Shown: positions 35,556 to 44,756, counted from the first letter of the stretch. The stretch: DNA of 64,000 nucleotides from Planctomycetota bacterium (GCA_963204915.1 CAUJHS010000076.1:62001-126000); one strand, 5' to 3'. Numbers and translations: made by a program. Notes: generated by a model not told the origin, from the letters alone.

Positions 35556-36824
35556 TTAGACGAACAATTCTTTAATCACTTTGCCGCTGTTGGCGATCTT
35601 CATCGGACGGCCGCTGCGGCTGGTGAAGGTGGTTTCCAGGCTGATGCCCAGGGCCTTACAAATCGAGGCCATAACGTCTTGCGAAGTATACGGCTCGGTC
35701 GTGACTTGCGTTCCGTCTTCGTTCGTGGCGCCCACGGCAATGCCGCCCTTCATTCCGGCGCCGCCGACGACCACGCTCCAGGAACGCGCCCAGTGATCAC
35801 GCCCTGCATTCCCGTTAATGCGCGGGGTGCGGCTGAACTCACCCATCCAGATGATGGCGGTGTCCTGCAACCGTCCACGGCTTTCCAGATCCTCCACGAG
35901 CGCGCTCATGGCGCGGTCGAGAACGGGAAGCTTGTCATCGGCGAGTGTGGGGAAAATGCCTTGATGGTTGTCCCAGCCGCCCAGATCGACTTCCACAAAC
36001 GGAACGCCCGCTTCGACCAAACGGCGCGCCATCAAGCAACCGCGGCCGAAGCCATTGTCGCCGTAACGTTCGATCATTTGCGGCGGCTCTTGATTGACCT
36101 TGAATGCGTCCATCTGCTTGCTGGTCATCAGATCAAGCGTCTTCTTGAGAATCTTCTGATGATCCTCAGCTGCGCTGCCGCGGTTCTCGCTGACGAAACC
36201 CTTCTCGATCAAGTCGAGCGTCGCCATGCGCTGCATGAGCCGTGAGTCGTCAATGCCCATTTGCAGGTTGCGAACTTGTCCATTCGAGCTGACGGTGAAC
36301 GGCGCCCAGGCCATTCCCAGGAAGCCCGGCCCAACACTGCCGCCGCCGACCGAAACGAACGGAGGAATTTCCAGCCCGGGGCGTTGATCAATGGTCTCAT
36401 GCGCGATGACCGCGCCGTAGCTTGGATGCTCAATATTCGCGTTCGGCTGGTAACCCGTGTGCATGTAGTAATTGCCCCGGTTGTGATCGGCCTCGCGGGT
36501 GCTCATCGAGCGGATGATCGCCAGGTGGTGCATCACTTTGGCGGTCATGGGCATGTGCTCGGAAATCTGCACATCGCCCGCCGTGCTAATCGGACGGAAA
36601 GGACCGCCCGTGTTGGAGCCGGGCTTCAGATCCCAGATGTCCATGGTCGACGGACCGCCTCCCATCCAGAGCATGATGGCCGATTTGGCGTTTTTTTGCA
36701 GCTCGGCCGCGTGCGTACGAATGCTGTGACCAAACGTGAGTGCGGGGATCGTCATGGCCGAGGCGCCGGCCATATGCTTCATAAAATGTCGGCGCGACAT
36801 GCCGCGGGGAGTGGCGATTTGCAT
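35556..36824 (-). CDS. DUF1501 family protein, Tat-exported
   Basis: 422 residues from the ATG at 36824, chosen because AAGGA lies about ten bases upstream and the start precedes a twin-arginine signal (MSRRHFMKHMAGASAM). The frame is open to 36911. DUF1501 blocks: AIMLWMGGGPSTMDIWDLKP, SMSTREADHNRGNYYMHTGY, RGCLMARRLVEAGVPFVEVDLGG, IIWMGEFSRTPRINGNAGRDH and VVVGGAGMKGGIAVGATNEDG. It lacks the C-terminal extension seen in the 26254 paralog. The DUF1549/DUF1553 partner ends 151 bases upstream on the same strand. A terminator follows at 35493. Confidence 0.92.
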   Translation of the reverse strand: MQIATPRGMSRRHFMKHMAGASAMTIPALTFGHSIRTHAAELQKNAKSAIMLWMGGGPSTMDIWDLKPGSNTGGPFRPISTAGDVQISEHMPMTAKVMHHLAIIRSMSTREADHNRGNYYMHTGYQPNANIEHPSYGAVIAHETIDQRPGLEIPPFVSVGGGSVGPGFLGMAWAPFTVSSNGQVRNLQMGIDDSRLMQRMATLDLIEKGFVSENRGSAAEDHQKILKKTLDLMTSKQMDAFKVNQEPPQMIERYGDNGFGRGCLMARRLVEAGVPFVEVDLGGWDNHQGIFPTLADDKLPVLDRAMSALVEDLESRGRLQDTAIIWMGEFSRTPRINGNAGRDHWARSWSVVVGGAGMKGGIAVGATNEDGTQVTTEPYTSQDVMASICKALGISLETTFTSRSGRPMKIANSGKVIKELFV

Positions 36825-36975
36825 CTCGGAATGGTCCTTGCGGAAGGTAGGAAAAACGTCGGGAGTTCGTAGTGAATCAGGATGGATTGACCGCGCCGCG
36901 CCGGTCAACATTACTTCAACTTCGGATTGCAGAAAGGTTCAATCTTTTGTGCGGCGCGAGCGTCGGCCTCAACGC

Positions 36976-38691
36976 TCAGTGGTTCATAATAAACTCGTTG
37001 CTGTTCAGCACGGCCCACCACATGTCTTGCAGGGCCGCCACGGGGTCGCCCTTACGGGCCACGAGTAATTTGTTGGCGATTGTCAGTTCATTATTATTGG
37101 GTTTGCGGGCCAAGCCGGCCTGGAACAGGTATTCGATCTTCTGCACATTGCTCAAATTGCTGTTGGCGATTTTCCAAAGGAAGCTGCCTTGTTCGCCGCT
37201 TGTGGCTTTTTTCACCAGGTCGCCATTCATCATCATGAGGGCCTGAGGGATGGTTCCATTAAAGGTGGTCGCCTCAAGTCCTTCGTCATTACCAAAGGCG
37301 ATGACAAACTGGCTGAGCCATTCACGCTTGGTTTTTTCCTGCTCCTCGTAACTGGCCTGTGTTTCTTGGGCATGCGTGGCGGTCAAGAGAGACTCGTACA
37401 GTTGTTCCGCGCTCATTTGCCGCAAGTAAAAGTGGCTGAATTTCGGCTGTTCGCCCAGCGTGGGATCATCGGCCTTGTTGCCCGCCGAGAACTTGCTCGA
37501 CAAGGAGTATGGCTCACTGAGCGCGACCCACTTCATGAGCTCTTTGATGTTGAAGCTGTTCTCGCGGAACTGCACGCCCAGGTAATCGAGCAATTCGGGA
37601 TGCGATGGAGCGTTGTGCGGCCCCAGGTCATCCACGGGTTTGGTGAAGCCGTAACCCAGGAAGTGGGCCCACACGCGATTGACCATCGCCTTGGGCATGT
37701 ACTCCGAATTGACGATGAGTTTGGCCAATTCGTCGCGTCGATTGACCTCTTGCACAAAACCGCTCGGAGCGACTTCGGTGCCGTCAACAAACACGGGGTA
37801 GGCGACCTTCATTTCTCCATTGCGCAACTCGTAAAAGATCTCCGCACGATCGGGGTCGCCGCTCTCGCCGCCAAAGTCCTCATTCGCTAATTGGGCTGAA
37901 GCAATATCGTTTGAACCGGGAACACGTTCGCGCAAAGCCCGAGTTTGTCGGAAAAACGCATTCAACTCCCAGAACTTTTGCTGCTTCCACTCATTGAAGG
38001 GATGGTTATGACACTGGGTGCACTGCACTTGCAGCCCCAGAAAAATCTTGGCGGTGTCGGCTGTCGCCAGGGTGGCGTTCTCTTCCAGCTTGCCCACCAG
38101 GAAATTGGCGGCGCCGTTGAACTCTGGGGCGCCTGGGGTTGTAACGCCAATGGCGGAAACCAACTCGCGCACCATGCGGTCATAAGGCTTATTGCGGGCG
38201 AACGAGTCGCGCAGATACTTCTGCATGCCGGGACGACTGATCGGCGTGTTATCCTCCGTGCCGCCGCTCCGGCCAATTAGGATATTTGTCCACAACGTGG
38301 TCCAATTCCGCGCGTACTCTTCCGTGTATTTGTCGTCGTTCAGCAATGTCTCGACCAACTGGGCTTTCTTATCTTCGGCGTCATCCTTGAGAAAGGCGGT
38401 CAACTCAGCGACCGAAGGGACACGGCCCAAAATGTCCAAGTAAACGCGACGGCACCATTCACCATCGTTGGCGGGAGCCGAAGGCGTGATCGACCAGTCT
38501 TTCCACTGAGTGCGAATGTGTTCGTTGATTGTCCGGACCTGCGGAATGCCGTAGTCGGGCGCAGCGCTCGCCTTTCCGGCCCGTTGTCGTGGTTGAGCTT
38601 CGACAAGGGTGGTCAAAACGGCCATGCCCAACATCGCCGCGGCGACGGTTCCTGTTCGCCATTTCAAACCTGCCTGCCGTTGCATGAACAT
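36976..38691 (-). CDS. DUF1549-DUF1553 secreted protein
   Basis: 571 residues from the ATG at 38691, chosen because AGGAG lies seven bases upstream and the start leads into a signal peptide (TGTVAAAMLGMAVLTTLVEA). DUF1549 at about 60-240: CRRVYLDILGRVPSVAELTAFL, TLWTNILIG and FLGLQVQCTQCHNHPFNEW, with a CxxCH motif. DUF1553 at about 300-560: ELAKLIVNSEYMPKAMVNRVWAHFLGYGF, MSAEQLYESLLTAT and PNNNELTIANKLL. Unlike the paralog at 27783 it has no N-terminal PSCyt1 domain and unlike 12695 no lectin domain. It forms a probable operon with the DUF1501 gene downstream. Confidence 0.9.
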   Translation of the reverse strand: MFMQRQAGLKWRTGTVAAAMLGMAVLTTLVEAQPRQRAGKASAAPDYGIPQVRTINEHIRTQWKDWSITPSAPANDGEWCRRVYLDILGRVPSVAELTAFLKDDAEDKKAQLVETLLNDDKYTEEYARNWTTLWTNILIGRSGGTEDNTPISRPGMQKYLRDSFARNKPYDRMVRELVSAIGVTTPGAPEFNGAANFLVGKLEENATLATADTAKIFLGLQVQCTQCHNHPFNEWKQQKFWELNAFFRQTRALRERVPGSNDIASAQLANEDFGGESGDPDRAEIFYELRNGEMKVAYPVFVDGTEVAPSGFVQEVNRRDELAKLIVNSEYMPKAMVNRVWAHFLGYGFTKPVDDLGPHNAPSHPELLDYLGVQFRENSFNIKELMKWVALSEPYSLSSKFSAGNKADDPTLGEQPKFSHFYLRQMSAEQLYESLLTATHAQETQASYEEQEKTKREWLSQFVIAFGNDEGLEATTFNGTIPQALMMMNGDLVKKATSGEQGSFLWKIANSNLSNVQKIEYLFQAGLARKPNNNELTIANKLLVARKGDPVAALQDMWWAVLNSNEFIMNH

Positions 38692-39377
38692 AGAACTCCT
38701 GCGCAGAAAGCGGCGTGTCAAATCACTAAACCAACAAACATGAATTGATAAGAATTGTACTCAGAAAAAAATCGAATGTCGCCAGAAGAGTGGCTGCACG
38801 CCCGAAGAAGCTTCAACCAACATTGATTCAATCGGAAAAAATTTAGAAAATTATTCCCTTGGATGAAATATTCAGGCGTCCACAGAGTGTTGCATTTTGC
38901 AGCATTCATGCAAAATCACTCACGCAAAAAACAGCAGGCGAGGTGAAAACCGGAAGGAATCCGCGTTCTCAACTCGCCTGCGTGTCTTTTGAAAATCCCG
39001 ACGACTCAAGCGTTTGCTTTGCCTCTTCTTCCGATCCGAAAGCGCCTCAAACCTCCGTACCGGATACTACTAACCTGTTGTCGTATAAGGATTTTCGCTT
39101 CTCTGTCGCGAGAGGAACCCCTCTCGAAGTTTCCGGCCCCGACAATCACTCTTCTCTGTTCCGACCCCGCCAAGTTTGAGGAATGCGAATTTACATTCCT
39201 CTGGGTGGCGAAATCTATAAAGCAATTCGTGTACCAACGACTTGCCTCGACGCGCCTCGCTTCGGACGCCTCCATTCAAAAGAGGGGTTTTCAGCGGTTG
39301 TTGAGCTCCGCGATCCTCGCGTGAACTTTCGCAGAAAATCGATTCCAAGCGCGGAGCGGCGTTTTAACAGAAGCACG
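38692..39377. other. Long gene-free region upstream of DUF1549 gene
   Basis: 686 bases. Bases about 38710-38900 are AT-rich and probably hold the promoter of the minus-strand operon at 38691. Overlapping frames of 76-111 residues on both strands (38859-39348) have no coding character. An 8-bp inverted repeat GAGGAATG (39178-39185) and CATTCCTC (39194-39201) is present, as is GAGAGG-AAC-CCCTCTC near 39112. No RNA family recognised. Confidence 0.4.
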
Positions 39378-40052
39378 TTAGCGCGCGTCGCTGTTCACGT
39401 CTTCGCGCCGACGCCCGAACTTGTCGGCCTGCCAAACTTGGCCAGAATGTAGATCCATCGCGGTCAGGTACCCATTGCCGAAGCAATAGGTGTCTAAGCA
39501 CACCAGGTGCTCCAACTTTAGAACCTCACCGGTAGGTTGCGGCGTATGGCCTACAACAACGATCTTGCCCGACTCGTGTCGCGCAGGTATGCCGTACATC
39601 AGATGCTTCCAAAAGAGCGTGTCGGGCGGCTGCTCGGGAAGTTTCAAGTGCGGCTCATAATTCGCATGCAAGAAGATAAACTCAGGCGTCTCAAAGTAGG
39701 GCCAACAACTGCGGATAAAGTCGAGGTGACTTTCGGGAATATCTTCCAAGGCTCCGCCGTAACTAGCCAAGGTGGCGTTCCCGCCGCATTCGCGCCAAAA
39801 GCGAAGCTCCGCCTCGCCGCCCAATGCGGCCAGCAGCATGATTTCATGATTTCCCCACAAGGCGCGCAGACGGCATTGTTCGCGCAAAAGCAAGAGTCGT
39901 TCAATCACGCCGCGACTGTCGGGCCCTCGGTCGATGTAGTCGCCCAGCGTGACGAGGGTGTCCGACGCCTGGGGAGCAATGGCGTCGAGTAACGCTTCGA
40001 GCGCTTGGGAGCAACCGTGGATATCGCCGATAGCGATGAGACGAGAAGACAT
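39378..40052 (-). CDS. PP2A-like protein phosphatase / ApaH-like metallophosphatase
   Basis: 224 residues from the ATG at 40052 (the frame opens at 40070). It has all PPP-family motifs: GDIHG (about 8-12), GDYIDRGPDS (about 38-47), GNHE (about 66-69), a later His in FIFLHANYEP and GHTPQ (about 172-176). These bind two metal ions. PPP enzymes of this size act either as Ser/Thr phosphatases or as ApaH-type diadenosine tetraphosphatases; sequence alone does not decide. It is cytosolic. It could reverse signalling by kinases such as the one at 20251, but this is speculation. It diverges from the solitary DUF1501 gene. Confidence 0.88.
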   Translation of the reverse strand: MSSRLIAIGDIHGCSQALEALLDAIAPQASDTLVTLGDYIDRGPDSRGVIERLLLLREQCRLRALWGNHEIMLLAALGGEAELRFWRECGGNATLASYGGALEDIPESHLDFIRSCWPYFETPEFIFLHANYEPHLKLPEQPPDTLFWKHLMYGIPARHESGKIVVVGHTPQPTGEVLKLEHLVCLDTYCFGNGYLTAMDLHSGQVWQADKFGRRREDVNSDAR

Positions 40053-40205
40053 CACACCGGTCCGTCGCAAAGTTCAACGAGGTACGACTAAAGCGTTCCG
40101 AGGCGATTAAGCGTCGCGCTACCGCGAAACACTTTGCTCGCAGGGCCCTGGTGAAGTATAACGACTCTTGGCTGTTTCGCCTTCCTCGCTTTTGTATCCA
40201 TCCCT

Positions 40206-41642
40206 ATGCGCACGCCATTGCCCCCTCTTTTGTCGCGTCGTCGCTTGTTGGCGGAAGCTGGGGGCGGCGCGGGGATGATCGCCTTGTTGTCGATGTTTGC
40301 TCAAGACGTTGCCCCGGCAACATTGTTCGCCGCGGACGACTCGGCGGACCCCTTAGCGCCGAAAGAGCCGCACTTTGTGCCGCGCGCTCGCCGTGTCATC
40401 TGGCTCTTTATGCATGGCGGTCCGAGCCATGTGGATTTGTTTGATCCCAAACCCGAACTGACACGATACTCGGGACAACCCTTGCCCGAGAGCTTCGGCA
40501 TGGTGATGACGCGGCGCGACGTTTCGCGCAATCCCCTCTTGGCCCCGGTAAAGCCGTTTCAGGCTCGGGGGGAAAGCGGCGTCGAAATAAGCGATTTCCT
40601 CCCCTATGTTTCTGAGTGTGCGGACGAGCTTTGCGTTATCCGCTCGATGCATGGCGACAGTGTCAACCATCCGCAGGCCGTGTATCAGACGAATACCGGT
40701 TCCATACTCATGGGCAAGCCGAGTGTAGGAAGCTGGGTCGCCTATGGCCTCGGAACCGAGAACCACGACATGCCCGGCTTTGTCGTCCTGCCCGATCCGG
40801 GCGGCGGCGTAAAAGGCGGGCCTCCAGCTTGGGGTGCGGGATACCTTCCTGCGGTCTATCAAGGGACAACGATGCGGCCAGGGGAAGCTCCCATCTTGGA
40901 TCTTCGTCCACCGCGCGAGATTTCGTCCGATCAGCAGCGAGCGACGTTGAACCTCATTCAAACGCTCAATCGCCGTCACTGGGAACAGCGCCAGGACGAC
41001 GTACTCTCGGCTCGCATCGCCGCGTACGAGTTGGCGTTTCGCATGCAAGCAGCCGCGCCTTCGGTAGTTGACTTCCGCGACGAGACGGAAGAAACGCTCT
41101 CGCTCTATGGGATTGATGAAAACCCGACACGTGAATTTGGCACACGCTGTTTGCTCGCCCGGCGCATGGCGGAACGGGGCGTACGGTTCATTCAATTGAT
41201 TTCTGGCGATACCAACGGCTGGGACGCCCACAACGACGTGTTGGAAAACCATACCACGTTTTGCCGCCGTACCGATAAGCCCGTCGCCGGGCTGCTCAAA
41301 GATTTGCGCCGTCGCGGTTTGCTGGACGACACGCTGGTTATCTGGGGCGGCGAGTTTGGACGCATGCCCATGAGCGAACAGGGCAAGGGGCGCGACCATA
41401 ACCCCTGGGGCTACACCATGTGGCTCGCCGGCGCCGGCGTCAAACGCGGTTACGTGCATGGCGCCACGGATCCGATTGGGTTGCGGGCGGTCGAAAAGCC
41501 AGTGTCGCTGCGCGACTTCCACGCCACGTTGCTGCATTTGCTCGGCCTCGACTTCGCGAGCCTGAGCGTCTTCCACAACGGGCTCGATGAACGACTCACA
41601 GGACCCGGCGAAGCCCACGTCATTACCGATTTGCTCGCGTAA
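40206..41642 (+). CDS. DUF1501 family protein, solitary
   Basis: 478 residues. The N-terminus (LLSRRRLLAEAGGGAGMIALLS) is a twin-arginine-like export signal. DUF1501 motifs: VIWLFMHGGPSHVDLFDPKP, VIRSMHGDSVNHPQAVYQTNTG, FGTRCLLARRMAERGVRFIQLISG, LVIWGGEFGRMPMSEQGKGRDHNPWGYTMWLAGAG (split here into several blocks) and HATLLHLLGLDFASLSVFHNG. It is closest in layout to the 26254 paralog. Unlike the other three DUF1501 genes here, no DUF1549/DUF1553 gene is adjacent. A 421-residue antisense frame (40353-41618, minus) exists but is a GC-driven shadow. Confidence 0.9.
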   Translation: MRTPLPPLLSRRRLLAEAGGGAGMIALLSMFAQDVAPATLFAADDSADPLAPKEPHFVPRARRVIWLFMHGGPSHVDLFDPKPELTRYSGQPLPESFGMVMTRRDVSRNPLLAPVKPFQARGESGVEISDFLPYVSECADELCVIRSMHGDSVNHPQAVYQTNTGSILMGKPSVGSWVAYGLGTENHDMPGFVVLPDPGGGVKGGPPAWGAGYLPAVYQGTTMRPGEAPILDLRPPREISSDQQRATLNLIQTLNRRHWEQRQDDVLSARIAAYELAFRMQAAAPSVVDFRDETEETLSLYGIDENPTREFGTRCLLARRMAERGVRFIQLISGDTNGWDAHNDVLENHTTFCRRTDKPVAGLLKDLRRRGLLDDTLVIWGGEFGRMPMSEQGKGRDHNPWGYTMWLAGAGVKRGYVHGATDPIGLRAVEKPVSLRDFHATLLHLLGLDFASLSVFHNGLDERLTGPGEAHVITDLLA

Positions 41643-41742
41643 TGTTTTAAGAATTCGGCGGCGGTCGAATCACGCACGCCGATAACCTGCGATGTTCGGG
41701 TACACGGCGTCTTCAGCACGACGAGAGCGCATCTCAGGCGCC

Positions 41743-42384
41743 CTAGCGAAATTCGATCGCCAACCATGGGCGAACCACAACGTACGTAGCCACCGCGAGC
41801 AAAGTCCCGGCCGCGCACCATCGCAACCGGTGGGGTCGCCCCACCATGGCGGCTGTTCCTGCGATGAATATCAAGGTGACGCCGACATCGCCCCAGGGGA
41901 TGCGCGGATCAACCCATCCGCGGTTGGAAAGCGGCCAAAGAAGTTGCACCGCCCAGTTACCGTAGTCGGCATGGCCTGACACAAACACGTCGGCGGGGAG
42001 ATGGCTGATAGCCGCGGCGGTCGAGGTGAACATCCAGACGATAAGCCCCTGGCGTGGGTAATGGCTCCGCAAGTTCAGCGCTGTCGCGGGAATTTCGAAT
42101 CGTGCTGCTCGGACGAACCTTCGCCCAACTCGCGTGACGAAGTCCAATCGATAGTCCAGTTGCCCTAGCAGCATTCCGCCTAGCAGGCACGCAAACAGGT
42201 TGTGCCCCCATACTCGATGGGACGCATCGTACAGCGATGCGCTGTACAGCAAGGTCAGGCCGTCCCAGTCGGGGCTTGCCGCGGAAACTCCTGCAATCGC
42301 GCAAATCTTCCAGCCATGCCGAAGGTGAAGGCCCAGCGCCAAAGCGCCGTTGACGCCGATCATTGCATGTTCCAGAGGAGTCAC
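41743..42384 (-). CDS. YdjM-like membrane-bound metal-dependent hydrolase
   Basis: 213 residues if started at GTG 42384, which gives the family-typical beginning VTPLEHAMIGVNGALALG; the frame is open to 42441. PF04307/YdjM-type proteins are small multi-spanning membrane proteins with conserved His/Asp residues: ASPDWDGLT, SHRVWGHNLF and SHLPADVFVSGHADYG, plus about five hydrophobic segments. In E. coli ydjM is LexA-regulated; the reaction is not well defined. It converges with the solitary DUF1501 gene and diverges from the NagB-like gene. Confidence 0.78.
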   Translation of the reverse strand: MTPLEHAMIGVNGALALGLHLRHGWKICAIAGVSAASPDWDGLTLLYSASLYDASHRVWGHNLFACLLGGMLLGQLDYRLDFVTRVGRRFVRAARFEIPATALNLRSHYPRQGLIVWMFTSTAAAISHLPADVFVSGHADYGNWAVQLLWPLSNRGWVDPRIPWGDVGVTLIFIAGTAAMVGRPHRLRWCAAGTLLAVATYVVVRPWLAIEFR

Positions 42385-42638
42385 GGTCGTGATTCTCACC
42401 GCATACGTTCGTCTTTGCGCCGTCGCGTATACTTCCCTCAAGGTAACGTGTCGGCGAACGTCAAGCGATTACGCAACGTCGGTAAATCTTGCGCAGGACG
42501 AGTGTTTGTGTGAGACGGAGCCGAAACGCCCTGCGCCTTGCCGCTTCTTGGTTGAAACTGGCGAGCGACGGGTTATCTTAACGAGGGCGCCAATCGCCGC
42601 CGACAATCCCCCGTGTTTCCTTCCTGCACGCCAGCTGC

Positions 42639-43637
42639 ATGACCAAGCAAATTTTCGTTTTTGAGAACCAAGCTGAAGCCGTCGCCGCGACAGCCGAATT
42701 CATTCTGGACTGGTGCGTGGCGCATCCGGGCTCCGCTTTAGGAGGAGCTACAGGGCGCAGCCCCATTGGTGTGTGGAAAACGATCTGGGATCAACTGGCG
42801 GGACCACGACAGAAGGAGAGGGCGGCTTTCACATCGCGCAATGTGATTTTTCTCGACGAGTATTTTGGCGCGTATCCGTCATATTATCACTGGGCGTGGC
42901 GCCACTTGCGCGTGGCGGAGGGCGGGTTCGCGGCCGATCGCGTGTTTACTCCGCGCGGGTGCTTCTTTGAAAACGGCCGTATTGTCTCGAGTCATCGCTT
43001 GGAGGAGATTCTGTCCGATTGGCCGGACGATTGGAGGGCGCGCACCTTACCTGGCGAAGATGGCATTCCTCCGGAAGTGCGCATCTCGTCAACCGCCGAA
43101 CATCCGGTGTTGGTCGAACTTCGCGATGCGATGCGCGAGTATGATCGTCTCGCCCGCGATCACAGCGATCGCCTCCAACTGCTTGGCATCGGCGTGGGCG
43201 GCGCCGTGGCGCGCGACCCGGCGGCAGGCGGGCATATTGGGTTTGTCGAATACGGCGCCGCCGAGGGCGAATCTTCCACAATGTTGGTGCGGCTCGCCCC
43301 CAGCACACGCCAAGCGAACCGCGATGATTTTCGCCTGAACAACGCCGAAGGCGAACTAACCCTCGAACCGACATCGTTTGCGGTGACGCAAGGCGTGGGA
43401 ACGATTCTTTCGGCAGGGCGTCTGCTGATGATGGGCTGGGGCGCCTCCAAGCGCGAGGCGGTTTCGCGCATGTTTCTTGGAGCGCCGCACCCCAAGAATC
43501 CTGCCGCCTGGGTTCAAACGCACCCTGCGGCCACGGTGTTCCTCGACCGAGCGGCGCTGGGTGAATTGTCCTTCGCGGCGTTAGCTAGCCGCGGGTGGGA
43601 CGTGGTCTTCAACCCTAGAGAACTCAAAGTCATCTAA
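42639..43637 (+). CDS. NagB-like sugar-phosphate isomerase family protein with altered active site
   Basis: 332 residues. The fold matches glucosamine-6-phosphate isomerase/deaminase: LGGATGRSPIGVWKTI (phosphate loop, about 34-49), NVIFLDEYFGAYP (catalytic Asp region, about 68-80), GHIGFVEYG (about 203-211), AVTQGVGTILSAGRLLMMGWG and THPAATVFLD. Classical NagB has GNDGHIAFNEP; here the His and Glu are kept but the preceding Asp (Asp141 in E. coli) is Gly, and several residues (AVARDPAA) are inserted just before. About 50 extra residues lie in the middle. So it may isomerise a different substrate or be a non-catalytic relative. No GlcNAc genes are adjacent. Confidence 0.78.
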   Translation: MTKQIFVFENQAEAVAATAEFILDWCVAHPGSALGGATGRSPIGVWKTIWDQLAGPRQKERAAFTSRNVIFLDEYFGAYPSYYHWAWRHLRVAEGGFAADRVFTPRGCFFENGRIVSSHRLEEILSDWPDDWRARTLPGEDGIPPEVRISSTAEHPVLVELRDAMREYDRLARDHSDRLQLLGIGVGGAVARDPAAGGHIGFVEYGAAEGESSTMLVRLAPSTRQANRDDFRLNNAEGELTLEPTSFAVTQGVGTILSAGRLLMMGWGASKREAVSRMFLGAPHPKNPAAWVQTHPAATVFLDRAALGELSFAALASRGWDVVFNPRELKVI

Positions 43638-43684
43638 CTGCCAAGGGGCGAGGCAGGGCGCCTGGCGCGCTCGATCTTGATCGC

Positions 43685-43966
43685 TCAACGATAAATGATC
43701 AAATCGGGCATTTCGGCTTGGAGTTCGTCCAGGGCGTCGGGCGTGCATTTGGTGTGCAGCGTCCACAGCTCCTTCACTTCAGGCAATTGCTTGACGTATT
43801 GAAGCGCGTCGTCGCAACCGCCTTTTTCATATAAGATCACGCGCCATACCCAACCCTCTTCGTTTAAGTCGAGCCGAGCACCGTAAAACTCGAGTTGCCG
43901 CGTCACCTTGGGGTCGTCCTTCGGACCAACATCGGCGTCTTCCTCGAAAGTTTCCTCTTCCGTCAT
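43685..43966 (-). CDS. Small protein with LRR-like C-terminus
   Basis: 93 residues from the ATG at 43966, chosen because the upstream part of the open frame (to 44104) is Arg-rich and overlaps the next gene's end. The first about 25 residues are acidic (TEEETFEEDADVGPKDD). The rest has the rhythm of a degenerate leucine-rich repeat: VTRQLEFYGARLDLNEEGWVWR, ALQYVKQLPEVKELWTLHT and a terminal ALDELQAEMPDLIIYR. The last block closely parallels the end of the LRR protein encoded just upstream (QALGRQMPDLTIVR), so the two are related. No function assigned. Confidence 0.6.
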   Translation of the reverse strand: MTEEETFEEDADVGPKDDPKVTRQLEFYGARLDLNEEGWVWRVILYEKGGCDDALQYVKQLPEVKELWTLHTKCTPDALDELQAEMPDLIIYR

Positions 43967-44093
43967 AACCTGAAAACTCCTGACTGATTCGAATTTGTAC
44001 GAATGTGGGGCTGCGTCGGGGAAACAGCGCGCCGGGCGACTGCTCGGCGACCTAGAGTTTAGGCCAAATCGCCGCGTATGTACACGACGGCGG

Positions 44094-44756
44094 TCAGCGA
44101 ACAATGGTCAAGTCTGGCATTTGGCGCCCCAGCGCTTGAGCGCCGGTCTCGCTCACTTGGGTTTGTCGTACGTAGAGCTGCTTCAGGTGCGGCAAGACCA
44201 CGAGTTGTTCAAGCCCCGCATCGCTGATGTTCGTGCCCGCCAAGTCGAGCCGCTCCAAACTCCGGATTTTCGCGACGTGCTCCAACCCTGCATCGCTGAT
44301 GGGCGTGTGATCCAGCCGGAGCGTGCGCAAGTGAGGCAATTCGGTAAGGCGTTGCAAACCTCGGTCCGTCACTTTCGCATCGAACACGAGAAGTTGTTCC
44401 AGTGAAGCGAGTGATGCGATGTGCGCCAGTCCAGCGTCGCTCAAGGCGGTGTCAATCAACACGAGTCGTTGAAGATGCGGCAACTGCTTGGTATGTGACA
44501 GCGCTTCGTCGCGAAAGTCGGCGCCCGAAAACGACAGGCCCACAACGCGCCGGTTCTGAAGCTGCGCGTTGGCGCCGTAGCGTTGCATTTCGCCCAAAGC
44601 CGCGCGTTCGCGCGCGATCGCGAGTTCTTTCACGCCGTAACGCCCGAGCAGGACTCCTGCCAGAAGCACCATCGCTAAAAGCCAACGCAAACTAATCTGC
44701 GGCCATCGGGCAGGTCGATTGTGCGGTGCGACGTTCTCGGAGGCGGTCACGGCCAA
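44094..44756 (-). CDS. Membrane-anchored leucine-rich-repeat protein
   Basis: 220 residues. One membrane helix near the N-terminus (LRWLLAMVLLAGVLLG, about 23-38) is followed by a helical linker and about five bacterial-type leucine-rich repeats of about 24 residues, pattern LxxLxLxxTxIsDAGLxxl: LVLIDTALSDAGLAHI, LLVFDAKVTDRGLQRL, LRLDHTPISDAGLEHV, LDLAGTNISDAGLEQL and LYVRQTQVSETGAQAL. The repeat face usually binds proteins, and topology places it outside the cytoplasm. It lies 12 bases after the fxsA stop on the same strand, so both may form an operon with the small LRR-like gene downstream. Confidence 0.82.
   Translation of the reverse strand: MAVTASENVAPHNRPARWPQISLRWLLAMVLLAGVLLGRYGVKELAIARERAALGEMQRYGANAQLQNRRVVGLSFSGADFRDEALSHTKQLPHLQRLVLIDTALSDAGLAHIASLASLEQLLVFDAKVTDRGLQRLTELPHLRTLRLDHTPISDAGLEHVAKIRSLERLDLAGTNISDAGLEQLVVLPHLKQLYVRQTQVSETGAQALGRQMPDLTIVR

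Noticed and set aside
36261-36872. 203-residue plus-strand frame opposite DUF1501
   Set aside because: Antisense shadow rich in Arg, His and Ala without motifs.
38859-39348. Overlapping frames in the long intergenic region
   Set aside because: Mutually overlapping on both strands, poor composition, no ribosome sites; treated as non-coding.
40353-41618. 421-residue antisense open frame opposite a DUF1501 gene
   Set aside because: The opposite strand encodes all DUF1501 motifs; this frame has no domain and reflects GC-rich codon third positions.
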